Assembly: GCA_020051695.1 (NCBI GenBank)
Contig: JAGVQM010000012.1
Coordinates: forward strand, 70,361-134,360
Direction of reading: 5' to 3'
Source of the DNA: Candidatus Zixiibacteriota bacterium
Lineage (GTDB): Bacteria; Zixibacteria; MSB-5A5; WJJR01; JAJRUJ01
Length of the DNA stretch: 64,000 bases
Made by a program: the position numbers and the translations under genes. The notes beneath the pieces were generated by a model. That model had not been told where the DNA came from. It ran no database searches and was given only the letters and a program-made list of their open reading frames with translations. Shown piece after piece: positions 54,145-64,000 of the stretch (positions are counted from its first letter, which is position 1; every line of letters starts with the position of its first letter).

Positions 54145-54221
54145 GGGCGATTAGCTCAGTTGGTTAGAGCGTTCGGTTCACATCCGAAAGGTCACAGGTT
54201 CAAATCCTGTATTGCCCACCA
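54145..54221 (+). tRNA. tRNA-Val (anticodon CAC)
   Basis: A 77-base cloverleaf has acceptor GGGCGAT/ATTGCCC (one G-T), D-stem GCTC/GAGC, anticodon stem TTCGG/CCGAA around TTCACAT (anticodon CAC, reading GUG), T-arm ACAGG-TTCAAAT-CCTGT and encoded CCA. It is probably co-transcribed with the preceding tRNA, 70 bases upstream. Confidence 0.93.
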
Positions 54222-54327
54222 TTTATGTTTTCGCTTGATCCAGGCGGTTTGCGTGATTCGGAAACCGGCATTTACCGGGTTGGAAACGTGTGTTGGGTTT
54301 CCGGCCCGGAATCACCAGCGGGAAGGT

Positions 54328-54353
54328 GCGCACGGAACGTGCGCGTTTTTTTT
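54328..54353 (+). terminator. Intrinsic terminator of the tRNA operon
   Basis: Gcgcacg (54328-54334) pairs with cgtgcgc (54338-54344) around GAA and is followed by G and eight T. Confidence 0.9.
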
Positions 54354-54416
54354 GTCAGTCTGTATGACCATGTGACCATGCCCGAAACGTGAAACATATA
54401 GGGGAGCTGGCAAGTT

Positions 54417-56596
<2,180 letters not shown>

Positions 56597-56629
56597 CTGC
56601 GTTTGTGCCCTCCGGCAGGGAAACTCATC

Positions 56630-57142
56630 ATGCAGTCTGCATGGAAACCGTGGCTGGAACATACGTTTGCCTTCGGGTTCTCACCGGACAAGGCCGCGGA
56701 TTTTATTTCGCATCTGGCGGAAACACCCGGCCGGCTGGCCGGTCTAATTTCCGCCGGCGGGGCGAAACTGACGGTCCGGCCGGCATCGGAAAAATGGTCG
56801 GCGCTGGAGCATGCCGGACATTTATTGACCACCGAACAATTGTGGTATATCCGATTCAGGGAATTCGCCGAAGGCAAAAGCGAGTTATACCCGGCGGAGA
56901 TGTCCGGTCGCAAAACCTCCGAAAAACATTTCAATGAAATGGAACCCGGCAAAATCCTCGAGGACTTCCAGCGGTCGCGGGAAAAGATGTTGGAATATCT
57001 GCGCGGATTCAAACTGGAATATTTTTCCCGCAAGGCCCTGCATCCCCGGCTGCAACAGCTCATCACTCCGGTGGATTTGCTCTACTTCATCGTCGAACAC
57101 GACGAACATCACCTGCCCGTGATCCGGCGATTGCTGCACTAG
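56630..57142 (+). CDS. DinB-like metal-binding four-helix protein
   Basis: The 170-residue product shows the DinB_2 arrangement of helix histidines: WSALEHAGHLLTTEQ (about 57-71) and the C-terminal EHDEHHLPVIRRLL. These supply the three-His metal site of the family. Relatives include thiol transferases and uncharacterised stress proteins; the substrate is unknown. ATG 56630 has AGGGA nine bases upstream; a GTG at 56603 is less likely. Confidence 0.83.
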   Translation: MQSAWKPWLEHTFAFGFSPDKAADFISHLAETPGRLAGLISAGGAKLTVRPASEKWSALEHAGHLLTTEQLWYIRFREFAEGKSELYPAEMSGRKTSEKHFNEMEPGKILEDFQRSREKMLEYLRGFKLEYFSRKALHPRLQQLITPVDLLYFIVEHDEHHLPVIRRLLH

Positions 57143-57151
57143 GCCATCGGA

Positions 57152-58234
57152 CTACGAGGCAGGCGTTCCCGCCGTTTTCTCGATATACAACGTCTGGGTG
57201 GGATAGGCAAATTCAATCCCGGCCTCGGCGAACCGCCGGTACAATTCCAGGTTGACCTGCTGCTGGATGTCCATGTACGTCCGGTAATCCGGCACCGCGA
57301 CGAAATAGACAATCTCATAATGCAGCGCAAAATCGCCGAAACTGGCAAAGTGGACCCGGTCGAGGTCGGCGTTTTCTATCGCGATGAATACCTCCTCGAC
57401 GATCGTTGGGATAACAACCAGTTTTTCATGGGGGGTTTGATAGATCACCCCGATGCGGAAATTGACGCGCCGTTTTTCCATGCGCTTGAAATTGCGAATG
57501 CGGCTGTTCAATAGGTCGTTATTGGATACGACGATTTGCTCGCCGGACAAACTGCGGATGCGGGTGGTCTTCAGGCCGATATGCTCGACATTGCCGTTGA
57601 CCTCCCCGACGACGACATAATCCCCGACGACAAACGGCTTATCCAGGGCGATGGAAATCGACGCGAACAGGTCGCCGAGAACATTCTGCAGCGCGAGGGC
57701 CACCGCGATGCCGCCAATGCCCAGCCCGGCGACGAACGTCGTGACATTGATACCCAGGTTGTCCAAAACGACCAGGACCACGCCGACCCAGACAATAATC
57801 TTCGCCACGACGCGCAGCGCGGTGAATGCCGCCACGCCGCTGGCATCGCCCTCATTTTTCTTTCGCTCCAGCGTGCTCGTGATCCAAAATGAGATCACGC
57901 CGATGGTCCACATCGCGCCCTGCAGGATAACCACGATCAGGATAATTTTACTGAGTACGTGATCGACGGTCTCCGAGAGCTCCAAAAACTGCGCGCCGAT
58001 CAATAACGAAAACAACAGGAGGAAGGCCGTTTTTGTCTGACGGCGAAGCAGGTCAGTGACAAAATCATCGATTTTATTCTCCGTGTGTGCGGCGAGTTTG
58101 ACCAGCCGCCGGACAACGACAAGGCGGACCAACACCAGGAGGAAATAGGCCGCAACAGCAATCCCGATGGCGACAGCCCATTTCCACAATGGGTTTTCGT
58201 ACAAGGAATATTCCGCCAGTTGCGATGGATCCAT
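57152..58234 (-). CDS. MscS-family mechanosensitive ion channel
   Basis: The 360-residue product has four to five membrane helices, the last being the pore helix VAGLGIGGIAVALALQNVLG (about 167-186) with the Gly/Ala packing of TM3. The beta-domain motif follows (DKPFVVGDYVVVGEVNGNVE) and then the alpha/beta cytoplasmic domain. It should release solutes on hypo-osmotic shock. An extended N-terminus places it with YnaI/YbdG-like members. It converges on the DinB-like gene. Confidence 0.93.
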   Translation of the reverse strand: MDPSQLAEYSLYENPLWKWAVAIGIAVAAYFLLVLVRLVVVRRLVKLAAHTENKIDDFVTDLLRRQTKTAFLLLFSLLIGAQFLELSETVDHVLSKIILIVVILQGAMWTIGVISFWITSTLERKKNEGDASGVAAFTALRVVAKIIVWVGVVLVVLDNLGINVTTFVAGLGIGGIAVALALQNVLGDLFASISIALDKPFVVGDYVVVGEVNGNVEHIGLKTTRIRSLSGEQIVVSNNDLLNSRIRNFKRMEKRRVNFRIGVIYQTPHEKLVVIPTIVEEVFIAIENADLDRVHFASFGDFALHYEIVYFVAVPDYRTYMDIQQQVNLELYRRFAEAGIEFAYPTQTLYIEKTAGTPAS

Positions 58235-58365
58235 CTCTACCCCTCTGCCCTTTTTTTGCGTCCCCCAAAAGGTAGCAATTGTCCCCGGATATGCAACATC
58301 AAACCGCAGGGCCTTTCATGATCGGAACAAGCCCGCCCATTATGCTCCGCGTGTGCCCCGGCCGA

Positions 58366-59604
58366 TTATTTTTCGGCGCGGTGGCGCAGTTCAGCCGCCA
58401 GCGTTTTAATCTCGGTGAGGTCCATCTGCATCTCGCTCCAGCCATACCACAAGGCATAATCAGGGTTGGCATGGAACGTGCCCTGGAACGCCCGCATCCG
58501 GTGCTCGAGAAACATCACAAACAGCTTCTGTTCGATCGTGGTCGGCGCATCATGAAAGGTCAACAGGTCGGGAAAGGCATAGGCATAATTGTCGGGTTTG
58601 GTCAACAAGCCGTCGGCATACAACCCGGCCACGGTCCGGATGGCTTCAGCCATCAGGTGATCGACCTGTTTGATCATGCCGTCGCCCTTGGCCAATTCTG
58701 CCTTGGCGAAGTTTTCCGAATGGCATTGCGCACAAGCCGCCAGCATTTTATCGCGGTCCTTTTGCCATTCGTCCTGGGTCAGGCGGGCCACATCGGCGGC
58801 TTTCACTACCTCCAGCCGGGCGGTCGGCTGACCGGCGGGATCCAGCACACCCAGCCCCTGCAAGATTGTTGCCCGGTCGGCGGCCCACTGTTCATCCTCG
58901 GGCAGCGGCAGACGGACGGCCAGAAAACCCCAGCCGGCACGAACCGCATGGTCGCCGTCCTGCATATGACAGGTCTGGCAGGTGGGAGCGGCGGTCCCTT
59001 CCGGCAGAATTCCATTTTGTTTGAGCAGATAGCGGACGCCGTGTTTGGAGCCGGAATACATTTCCCATTGCGGATGATCGAAGCCCATGTGGCAGGTCTG
59101 GCAGGCCTGCGGTTGCCGGGCTTCCTTGATGGAAAATGTGTGCCGGGTATGGCAGGCATCGCAGGAGGCCACGCCAAAACCTGCGCCCTGGGCTTTCAAC
59201 CCGGCGATCTCCTCCGGAGATTTCAGGCCCAGCTTGTGACAGCCGCCGCAGCCCTTCATCCCATCGACCATCTCCATCGGCAGCCAGTGCGTGGTCGGCA
59301 TGGCCTTCAATGCCGCCCAGGCGAAAGCATGCTTGCCTGATTTGAACTGGGTGACACGCTCTTCATGACAAGGTGCGCATGTTTCCGGCGTGGGGATCTG
59401 GACCTTCGCAATGTCGTCGGCCATTTGATGCCCATCGCCGTGACAGGTGGAACAATCCACGTCGTTGGTGCTGTGCTCGCTCAGTTGCCAATCGGTGACA
59501 ATCTGCGGCGTCGCCGTCTGGTGGCATTCAACGCACGTCATCGCCGCGGCGCTGGCAGACAACGACACGACTCCGACAAGTGCAAGCAGGCATTTTTTGA
59601 CCAT
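58366..59604 (-). CDS. Octaheme c-type cytochrome of the hydroxylamine oxidoreductase (HAO) family
   Basis: The 412-residue product has a signal peptide (about 1-22) and eight CxxCH motifs starting at C24, C51, C76, C119, C148, C168, C209 and C291, the HAO heme spacing. Other family segments include SGKHAFAWAALKAMPTTHW and PQWEMYSGSKHGVRYLL. Family members oxidise hydroxylamine or hydrazine, or reduce nitrite, in the periplasm. A crosslinked tyrosine marks the oxidative group; Y383 and Y387 near the C-terminus are candidates I cannot assign. No quinol dehydrogenase or partner cytochrome gene is adjacent. Confidence 0.9.
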   Translation of the reverse strand: MVKKCLLALVGVVSLSASAAAMTCVECHQTATPQIVTDWQLSEHSTNDVDCSTCHGDGHQMADDIAKVQIPTPETCAPCHEERVTQFKSGKHAFAWAALKAMPTTHWLPMEMVDGMKGCGGCHKLGLKSPEEIAGLKAQGAGFGVASCDACHTRHTFSIKEARQPQACQTCHMGFDHPQWEMYSGSKHGVRYLLKQNGILPEGTAAPTCQTCHMQDGDHAVRAGWGFLAVRLPLPEDEQWAADRATILQGLGVLDPAGQPTARLEVVKAADVARLTQDEWQKDRDKMLAACAQCHSENFAKAELAKGDGMIKQVDHLMAEAIRTVAGLYADGLLTKPDNYAYAFPDLLTFHDAPTTIEQKLFVMFLEHRMRAFQGTFHANPDYALWYGWSEMQMDLTEIKTLAAELRHRAEK

Positions 59605-60062
59605 TAACCCTCCCAGGTTTGGCCGGTCTTCAGCCGATATTATGTCGGCGGTTCATACCATGCGTGGTGAAAAATCATCCATCATCTCGATCATAAAATT
59701 CGTGCATCACACCGTCCCCTGCCGCCCGTTTCTTTCGCTTTGTCTTCCTCCATAGCGGTTGGCATAATACGACCCTGCGCACGGTCAGCGCAACCAAAAC
59801 GAGATAAAATCCCTGCGCAATTTCCCGCTTAGGCCAAGGGAGATGCGTCCTTGCAGGCCGAGGGTGATGGACGTCACTGCACACTCGATTGAACCAAACG
59901 GGCCAAATCCATCACGGCTGTCCCAGGGTTATTCCGGACAGCGGCGGCCGGCTTCACTTTCCCATTGCCAATCAAGAGGTTAACGTTTTTGTTTTTCGGC
60001 TGTTTATCCGGCACGCACTTTGAATTAGTATTAGCTGGAAGAACGAAATAGAGGAGCACAAA
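59605..60062. other. Intergenic region between divergent genes, nothing recognised
   Basis: Short open frames exist on both strands but none resembles a known protein. The AT-richer end (about 59970-60055) probably holds the promoter of the 60063 gene. Confidence 0.45.
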
Positions 60063-61136
60063 ATGAGAATTCCCATAAGCAGAAAACATCGACCCTGCCC
60101 GATCCTGCCCTGGTTGCTGGTGATCACGGGCATCATTTGGGGTATTGCCGCGACGTCCGCCTCGGGACAAGGCGGCCCAAATAATGACCGGACAATGGCC
60201 GAACTGGAAAAAACCGACCTGGTCCTCGAGCGCGCCCAGCAGGCCGTGGGCGAATCGGGTTCGCAAAAAGGCGAATCCCTGCTGGATAATGCCCGGCGGC
60301 TGCAACAGTACGCCCGCGATCGGTATCATCAACACCAGTACGGTCAGGCCACCGAAACGACCCTCAAAGCCCGGGATAAGGCACTTGAGGCCATTGCCGC
60401 GACTCGGACTACCGAAGAAAATGAAAACGCGGTCCGGCGCCAATTGGAACGAACTGATCAACTGTTGCAGGCCGCGCAAGAACGACTGGCCGAGGTGACG
60501 CGCGGCCGGGGAACAGGCCCGGCGGCCCGGCTTGATTTTTTGCTGGACCGACAGCAGACGGCCTGGCAGCAATTCCATGAGCGCCGGTTACGCCCCGCCC
60601 TCAAAATCACCCTGCAAGTGCGCGAACAAATATCCCGTGCGGCTGAACAGGCGCGGCGTTACCGTCACGGCCCCGCCAACACCGGACAGGACCTCGACCG
60701 CCTGCGGGAGTACATTGACCGGGTACGGGAACCGCTGACCGCTTCGGGATCGGCCAGGAGCACGGAGATGCTCGATCGCGCGGAACGCCGCCTGGCCCAG
60801 GCCGATGAGGCGTTCAGCAAAGGCCAGATGAGTGTCGCCAGCGAGCATGCCCAAATCTGCCGTGAACTGCTGGACCGGGCCATGGCCGGCATTGATCAAA
60901 CCCTCGACGCACCGGAGGTCGCCGAATTGATCGCCCGCGCGCAAGCGGAATGGAATCGGCTGGAAGGAGCAGTCATCGATGCCGGAGACAAAGACCTCCG
61001 GGAATTGCATCAGCGTGCCGGGGCTGAGTTGCGCCGTGCCGAGGCCGTGTCGGCCGCCGGTGACATGGCCAAAGCGCTGGCCCATGCCCGCACAGCAACG
61101 AAGCTGCTGAATGATATTGAAGAACGTCTGCCATAA
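60063..61136 (+). CDS. Exported alpha-helical protein of unknown function
   Basis: The 357-residue product has a signal peptide (about 1-36, ending ATSASG). The rest is almost entirely charged helix rich in Ala, Arg, Glu and Gln, with internal similarity between segments such as LEKTDLVLERAQQAV, LERTDQLLQAAQERL and LDRAERRLAQADEAF, spaced 80-120 residues. This suggests a repeated helical-bundle domain in the periplasm. It lies upstream of a barrel gene on the same strand and may work with it. Confidence 0.65.
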   Translation: MRIPISRKHRPCPILPWLLVITGIIWGIAATSASGQGGPNNDRTMAELEKTDLVLERAQQAVGESGSQKGESLLDNARRLQQYARDRYHQHQYGQATETTLKARDKALEAIAATRTTEENENAVRRQLERTDQLLQAAQERLAEVTRGRGTGPAARLDFLLDRQQTAWQQFHERRLRPALKITLQVREQISRAAEQARRYRHGPANTGQDLDRLREYIDRVREPLTASGSARSTEMLDRAERRLAQADEAFSKGQMSVASEHAQICRELLDRAMAGIDQTLDAPEVAELIARAQAEWNRLEGAVIDAGDKDLRELHQRAGAELRRAEAVSAAGDMAKALAHARTATKLLNDIEERLP

Positions 61137-61142
61137 TAAAAT

Positions 61143-61169
61143 GCGCGGGTCCGGCCGCCGGACCCGCGC
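61143..61169. terminator. Strong GC hairpin after the helical protein gene
   Basis: A perfect 13-base stem (61143-61155 with 61157-61169) begins seven bases after the stop. There is no U-tract directly after it, so it may stabilise the 3' end or attenuate transcription rather than terminate alone. Confidence 0.45.
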
Positions 61170-61298
61170 CGGACCGTCAAAAAAACAATCATCTGCCATT
61201 CGACAACCCATCATCCCGAGTCATGGATCTTTATGCTGGACGGGAAAAACCGGAAAAGTCTGCTTGCATAGCGAAAGACGGCGCAGTATCGACTGCTG

Positions 61299-62630
61299 AT
61301 GGTTGAAAAGCCGACAAAAATCGCGCGAACGGGGTACGGCTGCACGGTAATGCCATGGCCGGCGTTGACTGCGCTAATCGTCCTGTTAAGCTGTGGAACG
61401 AGCAAGGCCCGGACAGACAGCACGCTGCACTTTGAAGCGCGTCTTGTTGCCGGGTATGAACGCACGAATTTGAATTACAACCTGCTGCTGGCCGATACGG
61501 CCGCCATCTCTCCGGATTCATTGGACCGGCTTTACAAATCCGCCGACACCCGCAGTGAACCGTTGATCGGATTGGCCGGAGAGTTCAGCAGCCGGACATT
61601 ACACCTGGATAACCGCCTTCATTACGCGGCATCCGGCTGGCGCGAACAATGCGCCGGGCAGGCGGATTTCACGGTGGCACCGGCCTGGCTGCTCCACGCT
61701 GATGGACGATTCGACTATCATTGGACCGGGGAACAGGAGGACACACTCCTGGTTGATTATTGGACACTTGCCGGCGATGTGCGATTGCAGCATGTAATTT
61801 CACCGGCGAGTACCGCGTCGCTACGCCTCGACTGGGACCGGCTCACCTATCCCGGGACCCGGCCGTCTTTCGGTTACAATTTCGACCGATTGCGCTCGCG
61901 CGTCGGCTGGCAATGGCAAACCGCTGATTTCGATTTTGTCGAAATCACCGCCGGGGGCGGCAAACGCTTCGTGCCGGATTCGACCGATCGTGAATACGCC
62001 GAATGGTTCGCGGAGGGTTATAGTGATGTGAGTTTCGCCGGAGAGTACCGCCTGCTGCTTGCCGCCACGGTCCAAACCAAAGACTATTACTCGGATGATC
62101 CTGCTGACGATTACACGCTATTGTCATTCGACGGACGCGGCGAACGGGGGCGGTACGGCGCCGGACGCCTCAGCGTGACGCTGCGCTGGGATTACTGGAA
62201 TTTCGGTGCACAGGATGTTGTCACGTATGACTTTTACGAACTGCGTCCCGGCATCGAATACCGTTTCCCCCTTGACGAAACCTGGAGTATGCGTCTGGGA
62301 TCGGAGTACGGACAAAGCGCAGCCGTCGATGCTCTCTATGCGCAAGGCGATTATCAGCAGCCCGCCGCAATTGTGGGGGTGGAATGTATGCAAACGCGGT
62401 GGTGGGCCGATCTGAGGATCGAACTGGGGCGGCGGAATTATGCCGAAACAACAACGGGCTACACCGACTTTACGGTAATAAGATGCGATGCCTCAGCCGA
62501 TATCGAACTCGGCCGCCGCCTGACCCTGGCCGCGGGCGCCAATTACGAGCGGGAGTTGCATACCGAGAGCGCCGACAATACTGATTTTTTCTTTTTCTTC
62601 ATCAACCTCTACTATCGCCTGCTCAAGTAA
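61299..62630 (+). CDS. Predicted outer-membrane beta-barrel protein
   Basis: The 443-residue product has an export signal (about 15-38). A series of amphipathic strands follows, each with alternating aromatic residues, ending in the aromatic-rich FFFFFINLYYRLLK. No family is recognised. An ATG follows CTGCTGATGG with no clear ribosome binding site. It is probably co-expressed with the helical protein 162 bases upstream, unless the hairpin between them terminates. Confidence 0.6.
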   Translation: MVEKPTKIARTGYGCTVMPWPALTALIVLLSCGTSKARTDSTLHFEARLVAGYERTNLNYNLLLADTAAISPDSLDRLYKSADTRSEPLIGLAGEFSSRTLHLDNRLHYAASGWREQCAGQADFTVAPAWLLHADGRFDYHWTGEQEDTLLVDYWTLAGDVRLQHVISPASTASLRLDWDRLTYPGTRPSFGYNFDRLRSRVGWQWQTADFDFVEITAGGGKRFVPDSTDREYAEWFAEGYSDVSFAGEYRLLLAATVQTKDYYSDDPADDYTLLSFDGRGERGRYGAGRLSVTLRWDYWNFGAQDVVTYDFYELRPGIEYRFPLDETWSMRLGSEYGQSAAVDALYAQGDYQQPAAIVGVECMQTRWWADLRIELGRRNYAETTTGYTDFTVIRCDASADIELGRRLTLAAGANYERELHTESADNTDFFFFFINLYYRLLK

Positions 62631-62663
62631 ACAGCAATGACCGGGCTATCCGTACCCCTTCGA

Positions 62664-63230
62664 CTACTTTTCTGCACGGGCGACTGCAATGTCCCCGATC
62701 CCCGCTTTGAGATCAATGGATAATTTGCGGCCGGCGCTCTGGTAGTGCTCGGACTGGAAAGACACATGCGGGCCGAGGCTGCCGTCTGTTTTGCCCAACA
62801 GGTTAACCGACCCGATCCCCGCACTGCCGCGCGCCGAAACCGGAATATCCGGCGGAATGATAACCGTGACATCACCGATGCCCGTGCCGATGCGGATGCG
62901 GTGTTCCTTTTCCGGCAGCCCGCTCCCGGCCAGGTCGAGGCGAATATCGCCGATGCCGATCTCGGTATCCAGGCCGTTCGGACCGAGGTCGGACGAATTC
63001 AGGTGCACATCACCGAACATCCGGGTGTTGAAGGCGGCGCCCTCCGGAAAATATCGCGACCTGGCCCGGCGGCGGAGCAGGTAAATCCCAATGAGGATTA
63101 ATCCTACCGGCCAGCCGAATCTCAGGAAATCACCAAAATCGAACCGCCAATCGAAAATACCGTTCAGCAAAAAAAACACGCCCAGACACAGCAGGATCAA
63201 ACCGAATAACATATGCCAACGAATGTGCAT
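62664..63230 (-). CDS. LiaF-like membrane protein with cell-wall-active antibiotic response domain
   Basis: The 188-residue product has two N-terminal helices (about 6-25 and 36-52) followed by RRRARSR. A beta-helix-like domain (about 65-180) repeats G-I-G-D-I/V strands (TEIGIGDIRLDL, GTGIGDVTVIIP, GSAGIGSVNLLG, KAGIGDIAVA). This is the LiaF/YvqF plan, where the protein restrains an envelope stress two-component system; none is adjacent here. ATG 63230 follows GGGGGAG. Confidence 0.85.
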   Translation of the reverse strand: MHIRWHMLFGLILLCLGVFFLLNGIFDWRFDFGDFLRFGWPVGLILIGIYLLRRRARSRYFPEGAAFNTRMFGDVHLNSSDLGPNGLDTEIGIGDIRLDLAGSGLPEKEHRIRIGTGIGDVTVIIPPDIPVSARGSAGIGSVNLLGKTDGSLGPHVSFQSEHYQSAGRKLSIDLKAGIGDIAVARAEK

Positions 63231-63406
63231 CGACGACTCCCCCATGAGGTTTGCGCGGTCTGCAAACCGCCATATACCCTTTATAACTGCATACGGCGCT
63301 ACCACCGGTGTGTTTCACCGGCGATCGCGATTTCTCCGTCACCCGTCGAAATCACCCGGGACACTCGACAACAAGATTTCAGGCGCGGAAATGTCGGGTA
63401 GGTAAA

Positions 63407-64000
63407 TTACGGAACAGCGGTTTCGGTGGAGCGGATGACTTTAAACCGGGTCAATGTCCGCTTTTCTTTATTGGTGAGCTGGTCGGCGACATTAATCGAC
63501 AGCAGGTATTCACCGGGTTGCAGCCCGGCTTTATCGATTGACCCGAATTGATAGACATCGCGTTCCAGCGAGGTGAATACGCCCCGGGTTTCGCTGTAAA
63601 AGACATTCTTCGCCTCGGGGTCGAGGATTTCATATTCGACATTATATATCGCCGAATCTCCCGCATTGCGGGCCAGATTGTATACCTCGTAATAGAAGGC
63701 AATCGGCTGGTTTTGCATATACACGTGGCTGGGCAGCGGCATGACCAGCCGGTTGGATTTGACATACGGGCTGCCCGGCTCGTAGATCGACCAGACAAAC
63801 GAAGCCAGCTCGATGTCGGAAATTTCCTGGACCTCCCGGGAGGCGAACTCGGGCAGGCGCAGGTTTTTCCGGTAAATGCCCTTTTTCCCCGAATAGAGGT
63901 CCTCGATACAAACTGACAACTGATATGCGCCGGGCGGCAGCTCGAAATTTTTCTGCTCGACCATTAATTGCTGCTGCAACCCGGCCGCGCCGACCCGCCG
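63407..64000 (-). CDS. GWxTD-family-like exported protein, C-terminal part (runs off the window)
   Basis: The frame is open to base 64000 and at least 197 residues are visible. The sequence resembles the N-terminal beta-domains of the two GWxTD proteins at 31.9-34.7 kb: E-I-S-D-I-E-L-A-S, a YYEVYNLARNAGDSAIYNVEYEI stretch (split here) and LQPGEYLLSINVADQLTNKE. It ends without a GWxTD domain, so it may be a truncated or single-domain relative. The start lies beyond the window. Confidence 0.7.
   Translation of the reverse strand, partial: RRVGAAGLQQQLMVEQKNFELPPGAYQLSVCIEDLYSGKKGIYRKNLRLPEFASREVQEISDIELASFVWSIYEPGSPYVKSNRLVMPLPSHVYMQNQPIAFYYEVYNLARNAGDSAIYNVEYEILDPEAKNVFYSETRGVFTSLERDVYQFGSIDKAGLQPGEYLLSINVADQLTNKEKRTLTRFKVIRSTETAVP

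Noticed and set aside
59675-59884. 69-codon minus-strand frame between the HAO-like and helical protein genes
   Set aside because: Basic, low-complexity translation, no ribosome binding site and no recognisable domain.

Overview
The window is about 57-60% GC by eye, gene-dense, and bacterial with a Gram-negative envelope. It encodes several outer-membrane beta-barrels, a TolC-type channel, lipoproteins with lipoboxes and a periplasmic multiheme cytochrome. A secreted M4 peptidase ends in a FlgD-like, type IX-style C-terminal domain, and GWxTD-domain proteins are present. These two traits suggest an FCB-group candidate phylum (Zixibacteria, KSB1, Latescibacterota, Marinimicrobia or Calditrichota-like). 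That placement is inference; no rRNA is present.

Layout. 1-9.3 kb: end of an ABC-3 metal permease, a secreted M4 metallopeptidase, mazG, an MgtC-like protein, a three-gene sugar ABC uptake operon on the minus strand, and rpmB. 9.4-12.3 kb: an overlapping operon of ECF sigma factor, membrane anti-sigma candidate, YbjQ protein, small zinc ribbon and threonine synthase. 12.4-19.9 kb: a secreted beta-roll repeat protein flanked by a duplicated thrC tail, a DedA protein, a TPR-containing Ser/Thr kinase, palindromic repeat elements and an alginate-export-like barrel. 19.9-29 kb, minus strand: a three-gene envelope cluster, then RsbV, RsbW, an RsbU-like phosphatase, a Nudix hydrolase and a D15-type barrel with a bactofilin-like segment. 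29-31.8 kb: rex, a small surface protein, a frameshifted small multidrug export gene and tRNA-Gln. 31.9-41.7 kb, minus strand: an eight-gene putative efflux operon (Yip1, TolC-like, HlyD-like, ABC ATPase, two MacB-type permeases, two GWxTD proteins). 41.9-42.2 kb: a degenerate fragment of a membrane pyrophosphatase gene. 42.2-54.2 kb: an LRR lipoprotein, rpsU-yqeY-cvpA, mutS2, a papain-like hydrolase, a lipoprotein, a signal peptidase I paralogue lacking both catalytic residues, dnaG and two tRNAs. 54.4-64 kb: a COG1579 protein, guaB, a DinB-fold protein, an MscS channel, a HAO-family octaheme cytochrome, a periplasmic helical protein, a barrel, a LiaF-like protein and a GWxTD-type fragment running off the end.

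The most interesting points are these: the tripartite ABC exporter genes lie in one directon with two GWxTD proteins; the signal peptidase looks catalytically dead; the 3' part of dnaG has a different base composition; and two decayed genes (H+-PPase and small multidrug exporter) lie in stretches that would otherwise look empty. All calls come from reading motifs and translations by eye. No database search or computation was run.
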